Assembly (NCBI RefSeq): GCF_001297705.1
Contig: NZ_LIRF01000008.1
Coordinates: forward strand, 62,001 to 126,000
Source of the DNA: Chryseobacterium sp. ERMR1:04
Lineage (GTDB): Bacteria; Bacteroidota; Bacteroidia; Flavobacteriales; Weeksellaceae
Length of the DNA: 64,000 nt
Direction: 5' to 3'
A program made the translations under genes and the position numbers. This document shows, piece after piece, positions 22,192 to 31,244 of this stretch. Under the pieces are notes generated by a model. That model saw only the letters and a list, made by a program, of their open reading frames with translations. It was not told the DNA's origin and made no database searches. Numbering within the stretch: position 1 is the first letter of the stretch; each line of letters opens with the position of its first letter.

Positions 22192-24056
22192 TATAAATTT
22201 TTGAAATTATCTTCCGGAGTATAATCCATAAAAAGATCTCCATCTAAATTCACAGATTTCACTTTCTTTTTAATTGGGATTGTTAATACCGCCTGTTTTT
22301 GGTCTTTCTCCCATAATGCAGGGGAAAAATGAAGCTTTTCAACCGTTCCGTCTTCATAGGATAATATGGCATCAAAAGGAATGGCAAATCCGCCTACATT
22401 ATCAACATTTACGGTTAAAAGATCATTTAATTGTGAAACGTACGTTACTTTTAAATCAATATAATTATTGGTATAAAACCAATTATTCCAAAACCAATTT
22501 AAGTTTTTTCCTGAACCCGCATTCATCGAATAAAAATAATCCCACGGAATTGGATGCTTCCCATTCCAGTTATCCATATAATGATGTAGCGCTTTTTTAA
22601 ATATTTCATCACCCAAATAATCTTTCAAAGCCAGATAAGACAAAGAGGCTTTTACGTAAGAATTGTTTCCGTATCCGGCTCCGCTTACCTGTGTACTCAT
22701 TGAAATAATAGGTTGATCTTCTTCTGTAGAAGGATCTTTGATCCATTTTTTAACTCTAAAATTTTTATAGAAATCTTTCGCAGCAGCTTCGCCGTTTTCA
22801 TCAATTCCAATTAAATATTCCAATGTAGTTGCCCAACCTTCATCCATAAAAGCATAACGCGTTTCATTGATTCCCATATAGAAAGGAAAATAGGTATGTG
22901 CAATTTCGTGATCAGCCGTTAATCTCGCATCCTGAAAATTATCCGGAATCGTAGAATCATTAATCATCATTGGATATTCCATATCTGCATATCCTTGAAT
23001 CGCCGTCATTACATTATACGGGTATTCTACACCCGGCCATTTTTTAGAGAACCAATCCAGATTATAACGCATCCAGTCTACGTAATGTTCAAAATCTTTC
23101 GCTCCTGCTTTGTATCCTGCCTGAACGCTGGCTCTTTTTGTTTTTAACTGAACGCTGGCCGCATCCCAAACATAATGATTGCTTAATGCAAAACAAAAAT
23201 CGGTGATGTGGTTGGCTTTAAATTTCCAGACATTCCATTTATTTTGCTTGGTTACTTTTCCCGATTTCATTTCCTGCTCGGTAGCAACATGCATTAGTTT
23301 ATCACTTTTTAAAGAAGCTTTATATCTTTTTAAATATTCTGCCTGAAGAACCTCATCAGGGTTTAAGAAATCTCCCGTTGACCAAACTACATAATTTTTA
23401 GGTGCCGAGATTGCAAATGTATAATCATTAAAATCGTTATAAAACTCCTGTCTGTCAGAATGCTGAATCATATCCCAACCATTATAATCGTCATACACAG
23501 AAATTCTTGGGAAAGAATACGCTACATAAAAAGTTTCGGGATCTATCTGTCCTTCTCTTCCACTTTGTACGGATAAAGGATATTCCCATTCAATTTTAAC
23601 CTCCGCTTTCGCCTTAGATTTTAAAACAGAATTCAATTTCACTTTCTCAAACGTACTCCAATCTTCACTGTTGATGGCATACTTTTCACCATTTACGATG
23701 AAAGATTTAATATGTAAACCAGATGACAGAAAATCCTTAGACACCACACCCGATCTTGGCGATTGAGGCTTGTGAAGGTTATTCACAAATCTTATGGCTA
23801 ATTCATTCAAATCATTTGGGCTGCTGTTGGTATAAACAATTGTTTCTTTTCCTGAGACAATTTTAGTATTGGCATCTACTTTTACCTCAACGTTATAAAT
23901 TCCTTTGTTTTGCCAGTAATTTTTTCCGGGAGCACCAGAAACATCTCTTGTTCCGTTTTCATACGCTTTTTTAATATTTCTCGGCATGTACAATTCCTGT
24001 GCAGAAGACGTCTGCCATGAAGTGACCATTATTAATCCGAAAAGGAATTTCTTCAT
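22191..24056 (-). CDS. M1-family metallopeptidase (secreted)
   Basis: The 621-residue protein has a signal peptide (SSAQ end), a beta-rich N-terminal domain and a gluzincin core with H383-E384-x2-H387-x18-E406 (DHEIAHTYFPFYMG .. MDEGW). The ADMEYPMM stretch is at the place of the GAMEN exopeptidase motif, but the sequence differs. A C-terminal beta domain follows. It is probably a periplasmic or surface aminopeptidase. It resembles the longer protein at 31245-33443 in layout (YWQN start, DMIQHSDRQEFYNDFN region), so the two are paralogs with different lengths. Confidence 0.9.
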   Translation of the reverse strand: MKKFLFGLIMVTSWQTSSAQELYMPRNIKKAYENGTRDVSGAPGKNYWQNKGIYNVEVKVDANTKIVSGKETIVYTNSSPNDLNELAIRFVNNLHKPQSPRSGVVSKDFLSSGLHIKSFIVNGEKYAINSEDWSTFEKVKLNSVLKSKAKAEVKIEWEYPLSVQSGREGQIDPETFYVAYSFPRISVYDDYNGWDMIQHSDRQEFYNDFNDYTFAISAPKNYVVWSTGDFLNPDEVLQAEYLKRYKASLKSDKLMHVATEQEMKSGKVTKQNKWNVWKFKANHITDFCFALSNHYVWDAASVQLKTKRASVQAGYKAGAKDFEHYVDWMRYNLDWFSKKWPGVEYPYNVMTAIQGYADMEYPMMINDSTIPDNFQDARLTADHEIAHTYFPFYMGINETRYAFMDEGWATTLEYLIGIDENGEAAAKDFYKNFRVKKWIKDPSTEEDQPIISMSTQVSGAGYGNNSYVKASLSYLALKDYLGDEIFKKALHHYMDNWNGKHPIPWDYFYSMNAGSGKNLNWFWNNWFYTNNYIDLKVTYVSQLNDLLTVNVDNVGGFAIPFDAILSYEDGTVEKLHFSPALWEKDQKQAVLTIPIKKKVKSVNLDGDLFMDYTPEDNFKNL

Positions 24057-24156
24057 TTCTCTACATTTTAAAAGATAGGTCTCAAAATTAAGGAAATTGT
24101 AACAGACAGCCTCCGATTCTTTGTTCTAGAAATTATAAATTTTAGTTAAAAATATT

Positions 24157-26529
24157 CTACATTCTATCTTGTTCATCCGCTTTTTTAATTGCTTTTACGT
24201 TTTTCACAGCCTGGTTCCCAAAATTAAATTTTAACGAAATAATAAAGTTTTGAGTATCTCTATAGTCTAGAAAATAATTATCCTGATTACCATATTTAGT
24301 GCTTATCTTCTCTTTAGACGTTTTAAAAATATCATTAAACATCAAACTTCCCTCTAGTTTTTTATTGAAGAACTTTTTATTCATTACAAGATACGTAGCC
24401 GAAGAACTCGATATTCTGAAAGTTCCCTGTATAGAAGGCGAATTATAACGATGCCCTACTTCCAATTTCCAATCACTGCTTTTCTGCAAAGTGAAACTTG
24501 TAGAAACATCCGAAACCCAATTCCAAACTTTATTCTTGTATAAAAGGTCATCAACCCCAATAAAATAATTTTCATTATGCTCGATATTTTCAGAAACACT
24601 TAAGCTCCACCAAGGCTTAATCTGGAAATTTTTATAGACGCTTAATCCATACGCCTGTCCTTTTTCAATATTTGTGTAATGATAAATCAGATTGTTATTA
24701 CTTGGGTCCTGGTAAGAGATTTCCATTGAAGGAGAAATTTCTTTACGGTAATAAAAATCGAGATTCCATTCTTTCCAGGTATACGTGAAATTAAGATTAT
24801 GAATAATCGTGGCTTTCAATTTCGGATCTCCCTGAAAATAAGAAAATAGATTGTAGTATGATTTTGCAGGATTCAACCAAGAATAAGAGGGTCTGCTGAT
24901 TCTTTTCCCATAAGACAATCCAAATTGATGATTACCTTCTGTAGTATACTGAGCATATAAAGTGGGAAATAATTTCCAGTAGTTATTTTCATTGACCTCA
25001 TAAGGTTCTGAAACAATCCCTTCTAAATCTGTTTTTTCTGCCCGAAGTCCGGCTTTGAAATTCCATTTCCCAGGATTGTAAGAAAGCGATGAATAGAGGG
25101 CAAAATTGTGTTCTTTGTAATCAAAAACATTACTTTTATCTGCTCTGTATTGTAACTGACCGTTTTCATTATCCGAAAAATCTAATTGGCTATTGGTCTT
25201 TACAAAACTATATTTGGAACCGGATTCTAATTCCCATTTATCATTTTTCCATTGATAATCAAATTGGGTAGAATACAACTGAACATCACTTTTGTTATTG
25301 GTGACAAAGTTATTTTCTTTTGGAGATTGATTTACAAAATCAAGATACGTCAATACGTTTTGATATTTCTGATTGTTGTTTCCTGCGAAATAATTCGTCC
25401 ATGTCAACTTACTTTTCTTATTCAGTTTTCTATCTGCCTGAAAACTCACCGTATTATTGATGGAGCGAGAATTATGGTCATTAATTGTTGTATAATTGGA
25501 CTCTACAACATCCTGACTGTTACAAATTAAAGTAGGCACATTATACGTCCCGAAAGATTTCGGATTAAAAGAACCTGAATAATTAAGACTTACATTCGTA
25601 AGACTGTCTATTTCATATTCCACATTAAAATTCAAGGTATTCTGGCTTTTATTTTGGTCTTTACGGTTCATTGTGCTGACCCATCTTTGCTGATCTTCTA
25701 TATAATTTACATAATCAGTCCCTTCTCTGTAATACGTTCCGGTTCCACGATAATAACTTCCCATTACAGAAAGTTTATCTTTCTTATAGTATTGAGAAAT
25801 CCCCGCTACGCCTTTTGCATACTGACTTTGTACATATTTAGAAGAAAGAACTCCACGATAACCTTCTATCTTATTTTTCTTTAATACAATGTTCAACACA
25901 GCGCTTCCTGACGCTTCATATTTCGCAGGCGGATTGGTAATTACTTCTACCGATTTCATATCGCCACCTTGAGTGTTTTCCAATAGATTTTTCAATTCAT
26001 CACCCGTCAGCATTACTTTTTTATCGTTAATGGTTACGAGAATACTTTGACTTCCTTTAATCGCCAATACATCATTACTTGAAGTTACGCCCGGTGTCTT
26101 TTTAAGAATTTCCCATGCGTTGAGCGAAGAAATATTACTATTTTCTACATTAAATTCTAAACGGTCTATTTTCCTTTTTACCAAAGGCTTTTGTTTGGTC
26201 ATCACCACTTCCTGAATATCCTGAATGTCTTTTTTCAAAACAATCAGTAAAGGCTGATTCTGTTGTTCCAGATCCAGATCTTTTTCAAATTTGGAATATT
26301 CTAAGTCTTTAATCACCAGCTTCACAGAATTTTCGGGAATACCTTCCAGCGTAAAAACTCCATTATCATTGGTCATTAATGTTTTCAGCAATATATTTTG
26401 AGAATTATAGACTTCAATAGAGACTAAAGAAAGCTTTTCATTCTGAGCATTCGAAACGGTTCCCTCAATCTTTTGTTTTTGTGAAAACATAAAAATCGGA
26501 AAACATAAAAAAAGAAAAAATTTATACAT
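24157..26529 (-). CDS. Outer-membrane beta-barrel receptor (TonB-dependent-receptor-like, OMP_b-brl_3)
   Basis: The 790-residue protein has a signal peptide, a carboxypeptidase-regulatory-like domain (KIEGTVSNAQNEKLSLVSIE.. to about residue 95), a plug-like part (LNAWEILKKTPGVTSSNDV .. AVLNIVLKKNK) and a long C-terminal barrel with alternating Tyr/Trp-rich strands. The usual TonB box and the classic TonB receptor end are not obvious; this is the outer-membrane beta-barrel family form. It lies near GLPGLI genes and a two-component system, and three 11-bp-spaced GGTTAA repeats sit 95 bp upstream, so regulated import of a peptide or metal is a fair guess. Confidence 0.88.
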   Translation of the reverse strand: MYKFFLFLCFPIFMFSQKQKIEGTVSNAQNEKLSLVSIEVYNSQNILLKTLMTNDNGVFTLEGIPENSVKLVIKDLEYSKFEKDLDLEQQNQPLLIVLKKDIQDIQEVVMTKQKPLVKRKIDRLEFNVENSNISSLNAWEILKKTPGVTSSNDVLAIKGSQSILVTINDKKVMLTGDELKNLLENTQGGDMKSVEVITNPPAKYEASGSAVLNIVLKKNKIEGYRGVLSSKYVQSQYAKGVAGISQYYKKDKLSVMGSYYRGTGTYYREGTDYVNYIEDQQRWVSTMNRKDQNKSQNTLNFNVEYEIDSLTNVSLNYSGSFNPKSFGTYNVPTLICNSQDVVESNYTTINDHNSRSINNTVSFQADRKLNKKSKLTWTNYFAGNNNQKYQNVLTYLDFVNQSPKENNFVTNNKSDVQLYSTQFDYQWKNDKWELESGSKYSFVKTNSQLDFSDNENGQLQYRADKSNVFDYKEHNFALYSSLSYNPGKWNFKAGLRAEKTDLEGIVSEPYEVNENNYWKLFPTLYAQYTTEGNHQFGLSYGKRISRPSYSWLNPAKSYYNLFSYFQGDPKLKATIIHNLNFTYTWKEWNLDFYYRKEISPSMEISYQDPSNNNLIYHYTNIEKGQAYGLSVYKNFQIKPWWSLSVSENIEHNENYFIGVDDLLYKNKVWNWVSDVSTSFTLQKSSDWKLEVGHRYNSPSIQGTFRISSSSATYLVMNKKFFNKKLEGSLMFNDIFKTSKEKISTKYGNQDNYFLDYRDTQNFIISLKFNFGNQAVKNVKAIKKADEQDRM

Positions 26530-26623
26530 GATTAATTTTTTAATGAGGACCGATGTTTATAAACAGGAAATATCAGCCGACAAATATTCTGATACAAAAG
26601 TCTAGTTTACCCGAGAGAATTTC

Positions 26624-26651
26624 GGTTAACAGAAGGTTAATGGTAGGTTAA
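26624..26651. promoter_or_regulatory. Three GGTTAA repeats at 11-bp steps upstream of the receptor gene
   Basis: GGTTAA starts at 26624, 26635 and 26646, exactly one helical turn apart. The same triple array is found at 28161-28188 in front of the kinase gene. OmpR/PhoB-type regulators bind direct repeats with 11-bp spacing, so this is a probable site for the regulator encoded at 29538-30224. Confidence 0.7.
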
Positions 26652-26699
26652 AGCCTATTTTACCATTTTTGATCTTCCTGCATTAAGTGGGTGCAAAAT

Positions 26700-26732
26700 A
26701 AAAAAGGCTTGAACAACAATCTATTCAAGCCT
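26700..26732 (-). terminator. Rho-independent terminator after the GLPGLI gene
   Basis: On the minus strand a 9-bp stem (AGGCTTGAA with TTCAAGCCT) is followed by TTTTTATTTTG. It lies 26 bp after the stop of the gene at 26758-27594. Confidence 0.82.
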
Positions 26733-26757
26733 AAAACAATAATTAGTTAAATGTTTT

Positions 26758-27594
26758 TTAAGGATAAGGAATCACTTTATCTAATTCTATGGGGTTATAA
26801 TATTTTTTTATTTCTGCCTGAGTTTGTTTAGATAATTCCCCAAACTCTTCTTTACTTTTTATTTTCCTTCCGTTAATCTGAACATTCCAATCTGGCTGAA
26901 AATCTGTTCTCATTCTTGCATAAGGGTCATTATAAAATTCTAAATTTAATTTTATCCAATTTTTAAAATTAATCGCAATAGGCATTAATGAGTAATGTCT
27001 TTCCACAAAAGCATTCGTATTATAGGTTTTTGGTAAGTTCTTATTTCTTGAGAAAGAATATATAAAATTTTTCTTGCTATCTTCTACATACATAATCAAA
27101 CCAGGCAGCCCTCTAAATTTATAGGGACCTTCTGAAATAGCAATATCTGAAGTAAACCATGCGACCCAGTTTCTTCCTCCAAATTTAGCGGTAGCTTTTT
27201 GAAGATTATAGCCTTCCATTTTCTTTGTTTCGGGTTCTATTTTCCACTGAATATGATCTTCCGTTTCAAAAACATAATAATAAGGCATCATCATAATCTG
27301 CACATAATTTTTATTCTTATGAGAATCTTTTTTTCTAATAAGCGTTTGCCCGCTCTGGCTTGTATATTGAGCTGAGCTGTCACCATGCAGAATATTAATC
27401 GAGTCACTCACTAGAAAATTATATTCATAAAATTTTACATCATCCGGATTCACATCTAATACCATTTCCTGTTTGTCATACTCCGCAATGGTAGAATCTG
27501 GTTTATATTGAAGTTCATAGATAAACCGATGGGTTTGTGCATTTGTAAAAATGCAGCAGGATACTACAATAAAAAGAAGAATTATTTTTTTCAT
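26758..27594 (-). CDS. GLPGLI-family protein
   Basis: The 278-residue exported protein has a signal peptide (CCIFTNAQ) and the family signature as FRGLPGLIMYVEDSKKNF near residue 170, preceded by NWVAWFTSDIAISEGP. The family is restricted to Bacteroidota, is usually periplasmic and is often encoded next to outer-membrane receptors, sometimes linked to metal handling or peptide export. Its biochemical function is unknown. Here it lies between the receptor gene and a decayed paralog. An inverted repeat with 12-bp arms overlaps its upstream region. Confidence 0.9.
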   Translation of the reverse strand: MKKIILLFIVVSCCIFTNAQTHRFIYELQYKPDSTIAEYDKQEMVLDVNPDDVKFYEYNFLVSDSINILHGDSSAQYTSQSGQTLIRKKDSHKNKNYVQIMMMPYYYVFETEDHIQWKIEPETKKMEGYNLQKATAKFGGRNWVAWFTSDIAISEGPYKFRGLPGLIMYVEDSKKNFIYSFSRNKNLPKTYNTNAFVERHYSLMPIAINFKNWIKLNLEFYNDPYARMRTDFQPDWNVQINGRKIKSKEEFGELSKQTQAEIKKYYNPIELDKVIPYP

Positions 27595-27598
27595 TAAA

Positions 27599-27646
27599 GG
27601 ATTAATTATTTAGGATTAAATATTTATAACGCAGAATAATTAATCC
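27599..27646. promoter_or_regulatory. Inverted repeat immediately upstream of the GLPGLI gene
   Basis: GGATTAATTATT (27599-27610) and its exact reverse complement AATAATTAATCC (27635-27646) face each other across 24 bp, starting 5 bp before the ATG. A third GGATTAA lies between them at 27613. It could be a protein-binding site or a leader hairpin over the start of translation. Confidence 0.5.
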
Positions 27647-27686
27647 CTATTTGTGTATGATATCATGGTTTGTTTTATAGTAGTCT

Positions 27687-28031
27687 TTACCCTTTTAAAT
27701 TCTTTTTATACACAAAGTCTTTATCATTATCTTCCAAATACACAACAAATCCCGGAAGGCCTTTGAATGTAAACAGTCCTTCGGAAACTGCAATATCTGT
27801 AGTGAACCAAGCCGTCCAGCTTTTTCCATCGAATACAGCTGTTGCTTTTTGAAGATTGTGCCTGTTATTTTCTTTTGACACCTTCTCAATTTTCCATTGA
27901 ACATGATCTTCTGTTTCAACACTCACCGTTACTTCCCTTTGTTCGTAAACCGTCTTAGATGAATCAATTTTATATTGCGCCTTTACAAAAGTGCCAACTG
28001 ATAACATCAAAAGAATACTTATTTTTTCCAT
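27687..28031 (-). pseudogene. Degenerate GLPGLI-family gene (internally deleted and 3'-truncated)
   Basis: From the ATG at 28031 (MEKISILLMLSVGTFVKAQ, a signal peptide) the frame encodes 114 residues. It keeps the middle of the family (TEDHVQWKIE, NLQKATAVFDGKSWTAWFT, SEGLFTFKGLPGFVVYLED). Compared with the 278-residue neighbour, some 70 residues are missing before TEDHVQ and over 90 at the C-terminus, where it ends YKKNLKG. The family normally has about 250-300 residues, so I call it a decaying paralog, though a short functional form cannot be excluded. Confidence 0.7.
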
Positions 28032-28160
28032 GGAGTCATTTATTATAATAGACATTCAAAAATTTCATAGAGTTGCCAATTTCTATTTCTTTATTTTTAA
28101 ACAAAAGAAAAACAGACTTTTATCGACGCTACAAAAATCAATATATAATCTAAGAATTTC

Positions 28161-28188
28161 GGTTAATGAAAGGTTAATGATGAGTTAA
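28161..28188. promoter_or_regulatory. Three GGTTAA/AGTTAA repeats at 11-bp steps upstream of the kinase gene
   Basis: GGTTAA at 28161 and 28172 and AGTTAA at 28183 keep an exact 11-bp step. The array ends 6 bp before a TTG box. It matches the array at 26624-26651, so the downstream two-component system probably regulates itself and the receptor gene. Confidence 0.7.
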
Positions 28189-28194
28189 CGGCTA

Positions 28195-28223
28195 TTGAAG
28201 AAGTCCTAAAGTTTTTATATTTG
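28195..28223 (+). promoter_or_regulatory. Predicted promoter of the kinase/regulator operon
   Basis: TTG (28195-28197), an 18-bp spacer and TATATTTG (28216-28223), a full TAnnTTTG match. The box ends 5 bp before the kinase ATG at 28229, which would give a nearly leaderless message. Confidence 0.6.
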
Positions 28224-28228
28224 TTATC

Positions 28229-29548
28229 ATGATTTTGAAAAGTAAAAATCTCATTGCGCTCTTTGCCGCCCTGTTCCTACTTCTTTTAGGGATACAGGCT
28301 TATTTTATGTACAAGACCTATCAGGTAAAAGAGCGGGAAATTTACAGAGATGTACATAATAAGCTTACTCAGCATACCGATGATCTTGAAGATAGAAGAG
28401 GCTTAAAAAAAGCATCAGATGAATCTCTCCAACATATTTTCATTGAGTATACTGATAAAAAAATCGATAAAAAAGACTTCTTAGAGCTGTTTGAACAAAA
28501 TAGAAAAAGTACCAAAGATCAGCTCAGTAATTATGTAGATAAACAATTTGAAAAAGAAGGCTATAAAGTTGCCGTAAGAATAGAATACTTATCAATTATC
28601 TTTCTCCCTAGCAATACCAATTTGCTTGAAAAACCTGTCATCCTTTTTGAAACAAGAAATAAAATTGTAAAACCAGGAATTTCAAATACGGGAAATTGGC
28701 AAACCTCTTCTAAATCAACATCAGACGATGATAAGAAAATAATTAAGAACAACAGCTTCCGCGTAAAAAGCCAGACAGATTTTGAAATATTAAATATTAA
28801 AAGCATCGTTTTCAAGGAATTGACCCTGCTTTTTCTATGTTGCATTGCGCTCCTTACAAGTGTATTAGTACTTTATATTTTCACAGTTAAAAATTTAATT
28901 AAACAACAGAAACAAGTTGAAATTTTACACACTGTAGTCGATAATATCTCTCATGAGTTTAAAACGCCGATTGCTACTTTAAAAATAGCATCCAAAGCGT
29001 TGAAAAAAGATTGGAATCCGGAAATGCTTCCCTTAGTAGAGCGACAGATTTCCCGCCTTGAAAGTCTCATGCAACAGCTTCATAAAGATGAAACAGAAAA
29101 TGAGATTCAAGAAATACAACCTGAAGATTGGGATTTCTTTATTAAAGATCTTGCTTTTACCTATCCTCAGATTCAATTTGTTTTAAAAAATGGAATTTCT
29201 CAGCAGCTTCCTTTTGATAAAAATCTTATGGAAACAGTTATTAAGAACCTCTGCGAAAACAGTGTAAAATACGGATCATCTCTTGTTGAGGTTCATATTT
29301 CTAACCTACAAAAAAAACTGGAAATCAAGGTTTCAGATAACGGAGAGGGCATCGAAAAAAAGGAACTTAAGAATATTTTTGAGAAGTTTTACAGAATACA
29401 ATCCAACAACATCCATAATACAAAAGGATTAGGATTGGGTCTTTATTTTGTTAAAAAGATCATCGAAAAATACAACGGTAAAATAGAAGCAGAAAGCACG
29501 ATTAAAGAAGGAACAACTTTTAAAATAACCATTCCTTATGAAAATTAA
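28229..29548 (+). CDS. Sensor histidine kinase (EnvZ/BaeS type)
   Basis: The 439-residue protein has an N-terminal membrane helix (LIALFAALFLLLLGIQAYF), a periplasmic sensor region of about 165 residues, a second membrane helix (ELTLLFLCCIALLTSVLVLY), a HisKA domain with phospho-acceptor H242 (DNISHEFKTPIATL) and HATPase boxes N (VIKNLCENSVKYG), G1 (VSDNGEGIEKKE) and G2 (GLGLGLYFVKKI). The stop overlaps the regulator gene by 11 bp. It lies next to GLPGLI and receptor genes that are probably under its control. Confidence 0.93.
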   Translation: MILKSKNLIALFAALFLLLLGIQAYFMYKTYQVKEREIYRDVHNKLTQHTDDLEDRRGLKKASDESLQHIFIEYTDKKIDKKDFLELFEQNRKSTKDQLSNYVDKQFEKEGYKVAVRIEYLSIIFLPSNTNLLEKPVILFETRNKIVKPGISNTGNWQTSSKSTSDDDKKIIKNNSFRVKSQTDFEILNIKSIVFKELTLLFLCCIALLTSVLVLYIFTVKNLIKQQKQVEILHTVVDNISHEFKTPIATLKIASKALKKDWNPEMLPLVERQISRLESLMQQLHKDETENEIQEIQPEDWDFFIKDLAFTYPQIQFVLKNGISQQLPFDKNLMETVIKNLCENSVKYGSSLVEVHISNLQKKLEIKVSDNGEGIEKKELKNIFEKFYRIQSNNIHNTKGLGLGLYFVKKIIEKYNGKIEAESTIKEGTTFKITIPYEN

Positions 29549-30224
29549 AATTCTATTGGTGGAAGACGATGCTGATTTTGGAATGATCCTTAAACAGTAT
29601 CTTGAGCTGGAAGACTTCGATGTAACCTGGTTTCAAAATCCTGAAGGTGTTATACCCATTTTAACCTCAGATTTCAATTTCCAAATCGGCATTTTGGATA
29701 TTATGATGCCTAATATGGATGGATTTTCTCTCTCTAAAATAATTTTAAAAGAAAAACCACAGTTCCCTATCCTTTTTCTGACTGCAAAAAACCAAAAAAT
29801 AGACCGTCTGACGGGCCTTAAAATTGGCGCTGATGATTATATTGCAAAACCCTGCGACCCTGAAGAATTAATTCTTAGAATTAAAAACATTTTAAAAAGA
29901 ACTTCCCATTCTACATTACAAGTGCATGTGAAAATCGGAGCCTATAATTTGGATTCTGAAAAGCTATTGCTATCTCACCCAACAGGAGATATCCGTTTAA
30001 CGATTCGTGAAAAAGATCTTTTGCTGTACCTTTTAAAGCACAATCATCAAATGATAAAACGTGATGATATTCTGGATACGCTTTGGGAAACCAACGATTA
30101 TTTCACAGGAAGAAGCCTCGATGTATTCATCAGCCGATTGAGAAAATATCTGATTGAAGATCCAGCAATTAAAATTCAATCGCTAAGAGGAATCGGTTTT
30201 GAAATAGATTTTCCTGAAAAATAA
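29538..30224 (+). CDS. OmpR/PhoB-family response regulator
   Basis: The 228-residue protein has a receiver domain with E9/D10/D11, phospho-acceptor D54 (GILDIMMPNMDGF) and the conserved K in DDYIAKP, then a winged-helix DNA-binding domain (LTIREKDLLLYLLKH .. GRSLDVFISRLRKYL). It overlaps the kinase gene by 11 bp. OmpR-type proteins bind paired direct repeats spaced by 11 bp, which is the structure of the GGTTAA arrays at 28161 and 26624. Confidence 0.94.
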   Translation: MKIKILLVEDDADFGMILKQYLELEDFDVTWFQNPEGVIPILTSDFNFQIGILDIMMPNMDGFSLSKIILKEKPQFPILFLTAKNQKIDRLTGLKIGADDYIAKPCDPEELILRIKNILKRTSHSTLQVHVKIGAYNLDSEKLLLSHPTGDIRLTIREKDLLLYLLKHNHQMIKRDDILDTLWETNDYFTGRSLDVFISRLRKYLIEDPAIKIQSLRGIGFEIDFPEK

Positions 30225-30314
30225 GTTTTGTTAAAAAGAAATGCTAATTTTATAATGGTGAAAACTCCAATTCATTGTTATGATATTTAATTGATTAACT
30301 AAAAAAATAAAGTG

Positions 30315-31127
30315 ATGATCGATTTAAAAAAAGCAATTCATTTAGTGTACAGCAATCCGGGAAGAGGAACGTTAGAATCTTATTTTAGAACTCATTTTCC
30401 GAATGACAAAATACAAATACACTGTATTTATAACGACCTAACCACAGGGCCTGTGACTGATTTTACCTCTACGCCCGATTACGAAAAATTCACTTCATAC
30501 TGGAAAAGCATTGATACTGTTTGCTCTCCCAACAGAGATGAAAATGAGGATGAAAGTCACTTCCAGTTTTCTGATCTTTCTTCTGAATTCACGATTGATT
30601 TCCCAAAAGAAAAGCCATTAATTATCTGGCACGGAAGCGAAGCAGGTGAAAAACTGATGTTATATCGCTATTGCAGTCTTTTAAAAGACCGAGAACTCCA
30701 TGAGATCAATTTAGACGATTGGCCTATGGCTTCGGAAAATGATTACACTACCAATTGTTTAGCCATACAGGATCCTGAAGATTTAGATGGAATTTTCAAT
30801 ATCAGAAAAAAAATAGAAGAGCATCATAAATTATTATATGGCAACGAATGGGAAAGACTAAAAGGAGATCAAAAAACAAACAGAATATTACAGGATGACG
30901 GCATCATCTCAGTAAACGAAGAGTATTATGATCAAAGTATTTTAGACAACTGCACTTCAGATTATCAAAAAGCAGCCAGAGTGATTGGAGAAACCATGGG
31001 AAAACAAAAATCAACTATCGGAGACTATTATCTTTTGTACAGAATCCACATGCTGATCAAGCAAAATCTACTTGAATGGAAAGGGAATCTGTCTATCATG
31101 CGCCATTTAGAAATCAGAAAAAAATAA
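30315..31127 (+). CDS. DUF1835 domain-containing protein
   Basis: The ATG at 30315 is preferred to a GTG one codon earlier. The 270-residue protein has the DUF1835 pattern: an N-terminal strand (KAIHLVYSNPGRGTLESYF), YNDLTTGPVTDF, and IIWHGSEAGEKLMLYRYCSLL, then a helical C-terminal part ending near MRHLEIRKK. The biochemical role of the family is unknown. It has no signal peptide or membrane segment. It stands 90 bp after the response regulator gene and may be separately transcribed. Confidence 0.85.
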   Translation: MIDLKKAIHLVYSNPGRGTLESYFRTHFPNDKIQIHCIYNDLTTGPVTDFTSTPDYEKFTSYWKSIDTVCSPNRDENEDESHFQFSDLSSEFTIDFPKEKPLIIWHGSEAGEKLMLYRYCSLLKDRELHEINLDDWPMASENDYTTNCLAIQDPEDLDGIFNIRKKIEEHHKLLYGNEWERLKGDQKTNRILQDDGIISVNEEYYDQSILDNCTSDYQKAARVIGETMGKQKSTIGDYYLLYRIHMLIKQNLLEWKGNLSIMRHLEIRKK

Positions 31128-31174
31128 GTTTTATTTCATTGATTAAAGCTTATCATTTATTTTAAATCAACAAA

Positions 31175-31201
31175 AAAACTTCTCTGCGAGAGAGAAGTTT
31201 T
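31175..31201 (-). terminator. Terminator hairpin between convergent genes
   Basis: An 11-bp perfect stem (31175-31185 with 31191-31201), loop GCGAG. On the minus strand it is followed by a T run, so it mainly serves the peptidase gene that ends at 31245; it may also help the DUF1835 gene. Confidence 0.8.
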
Positions 31202-31244
31202 AGAGATCTAATTATATTGTTGTAATACGCCTATTTCAAGAGTA

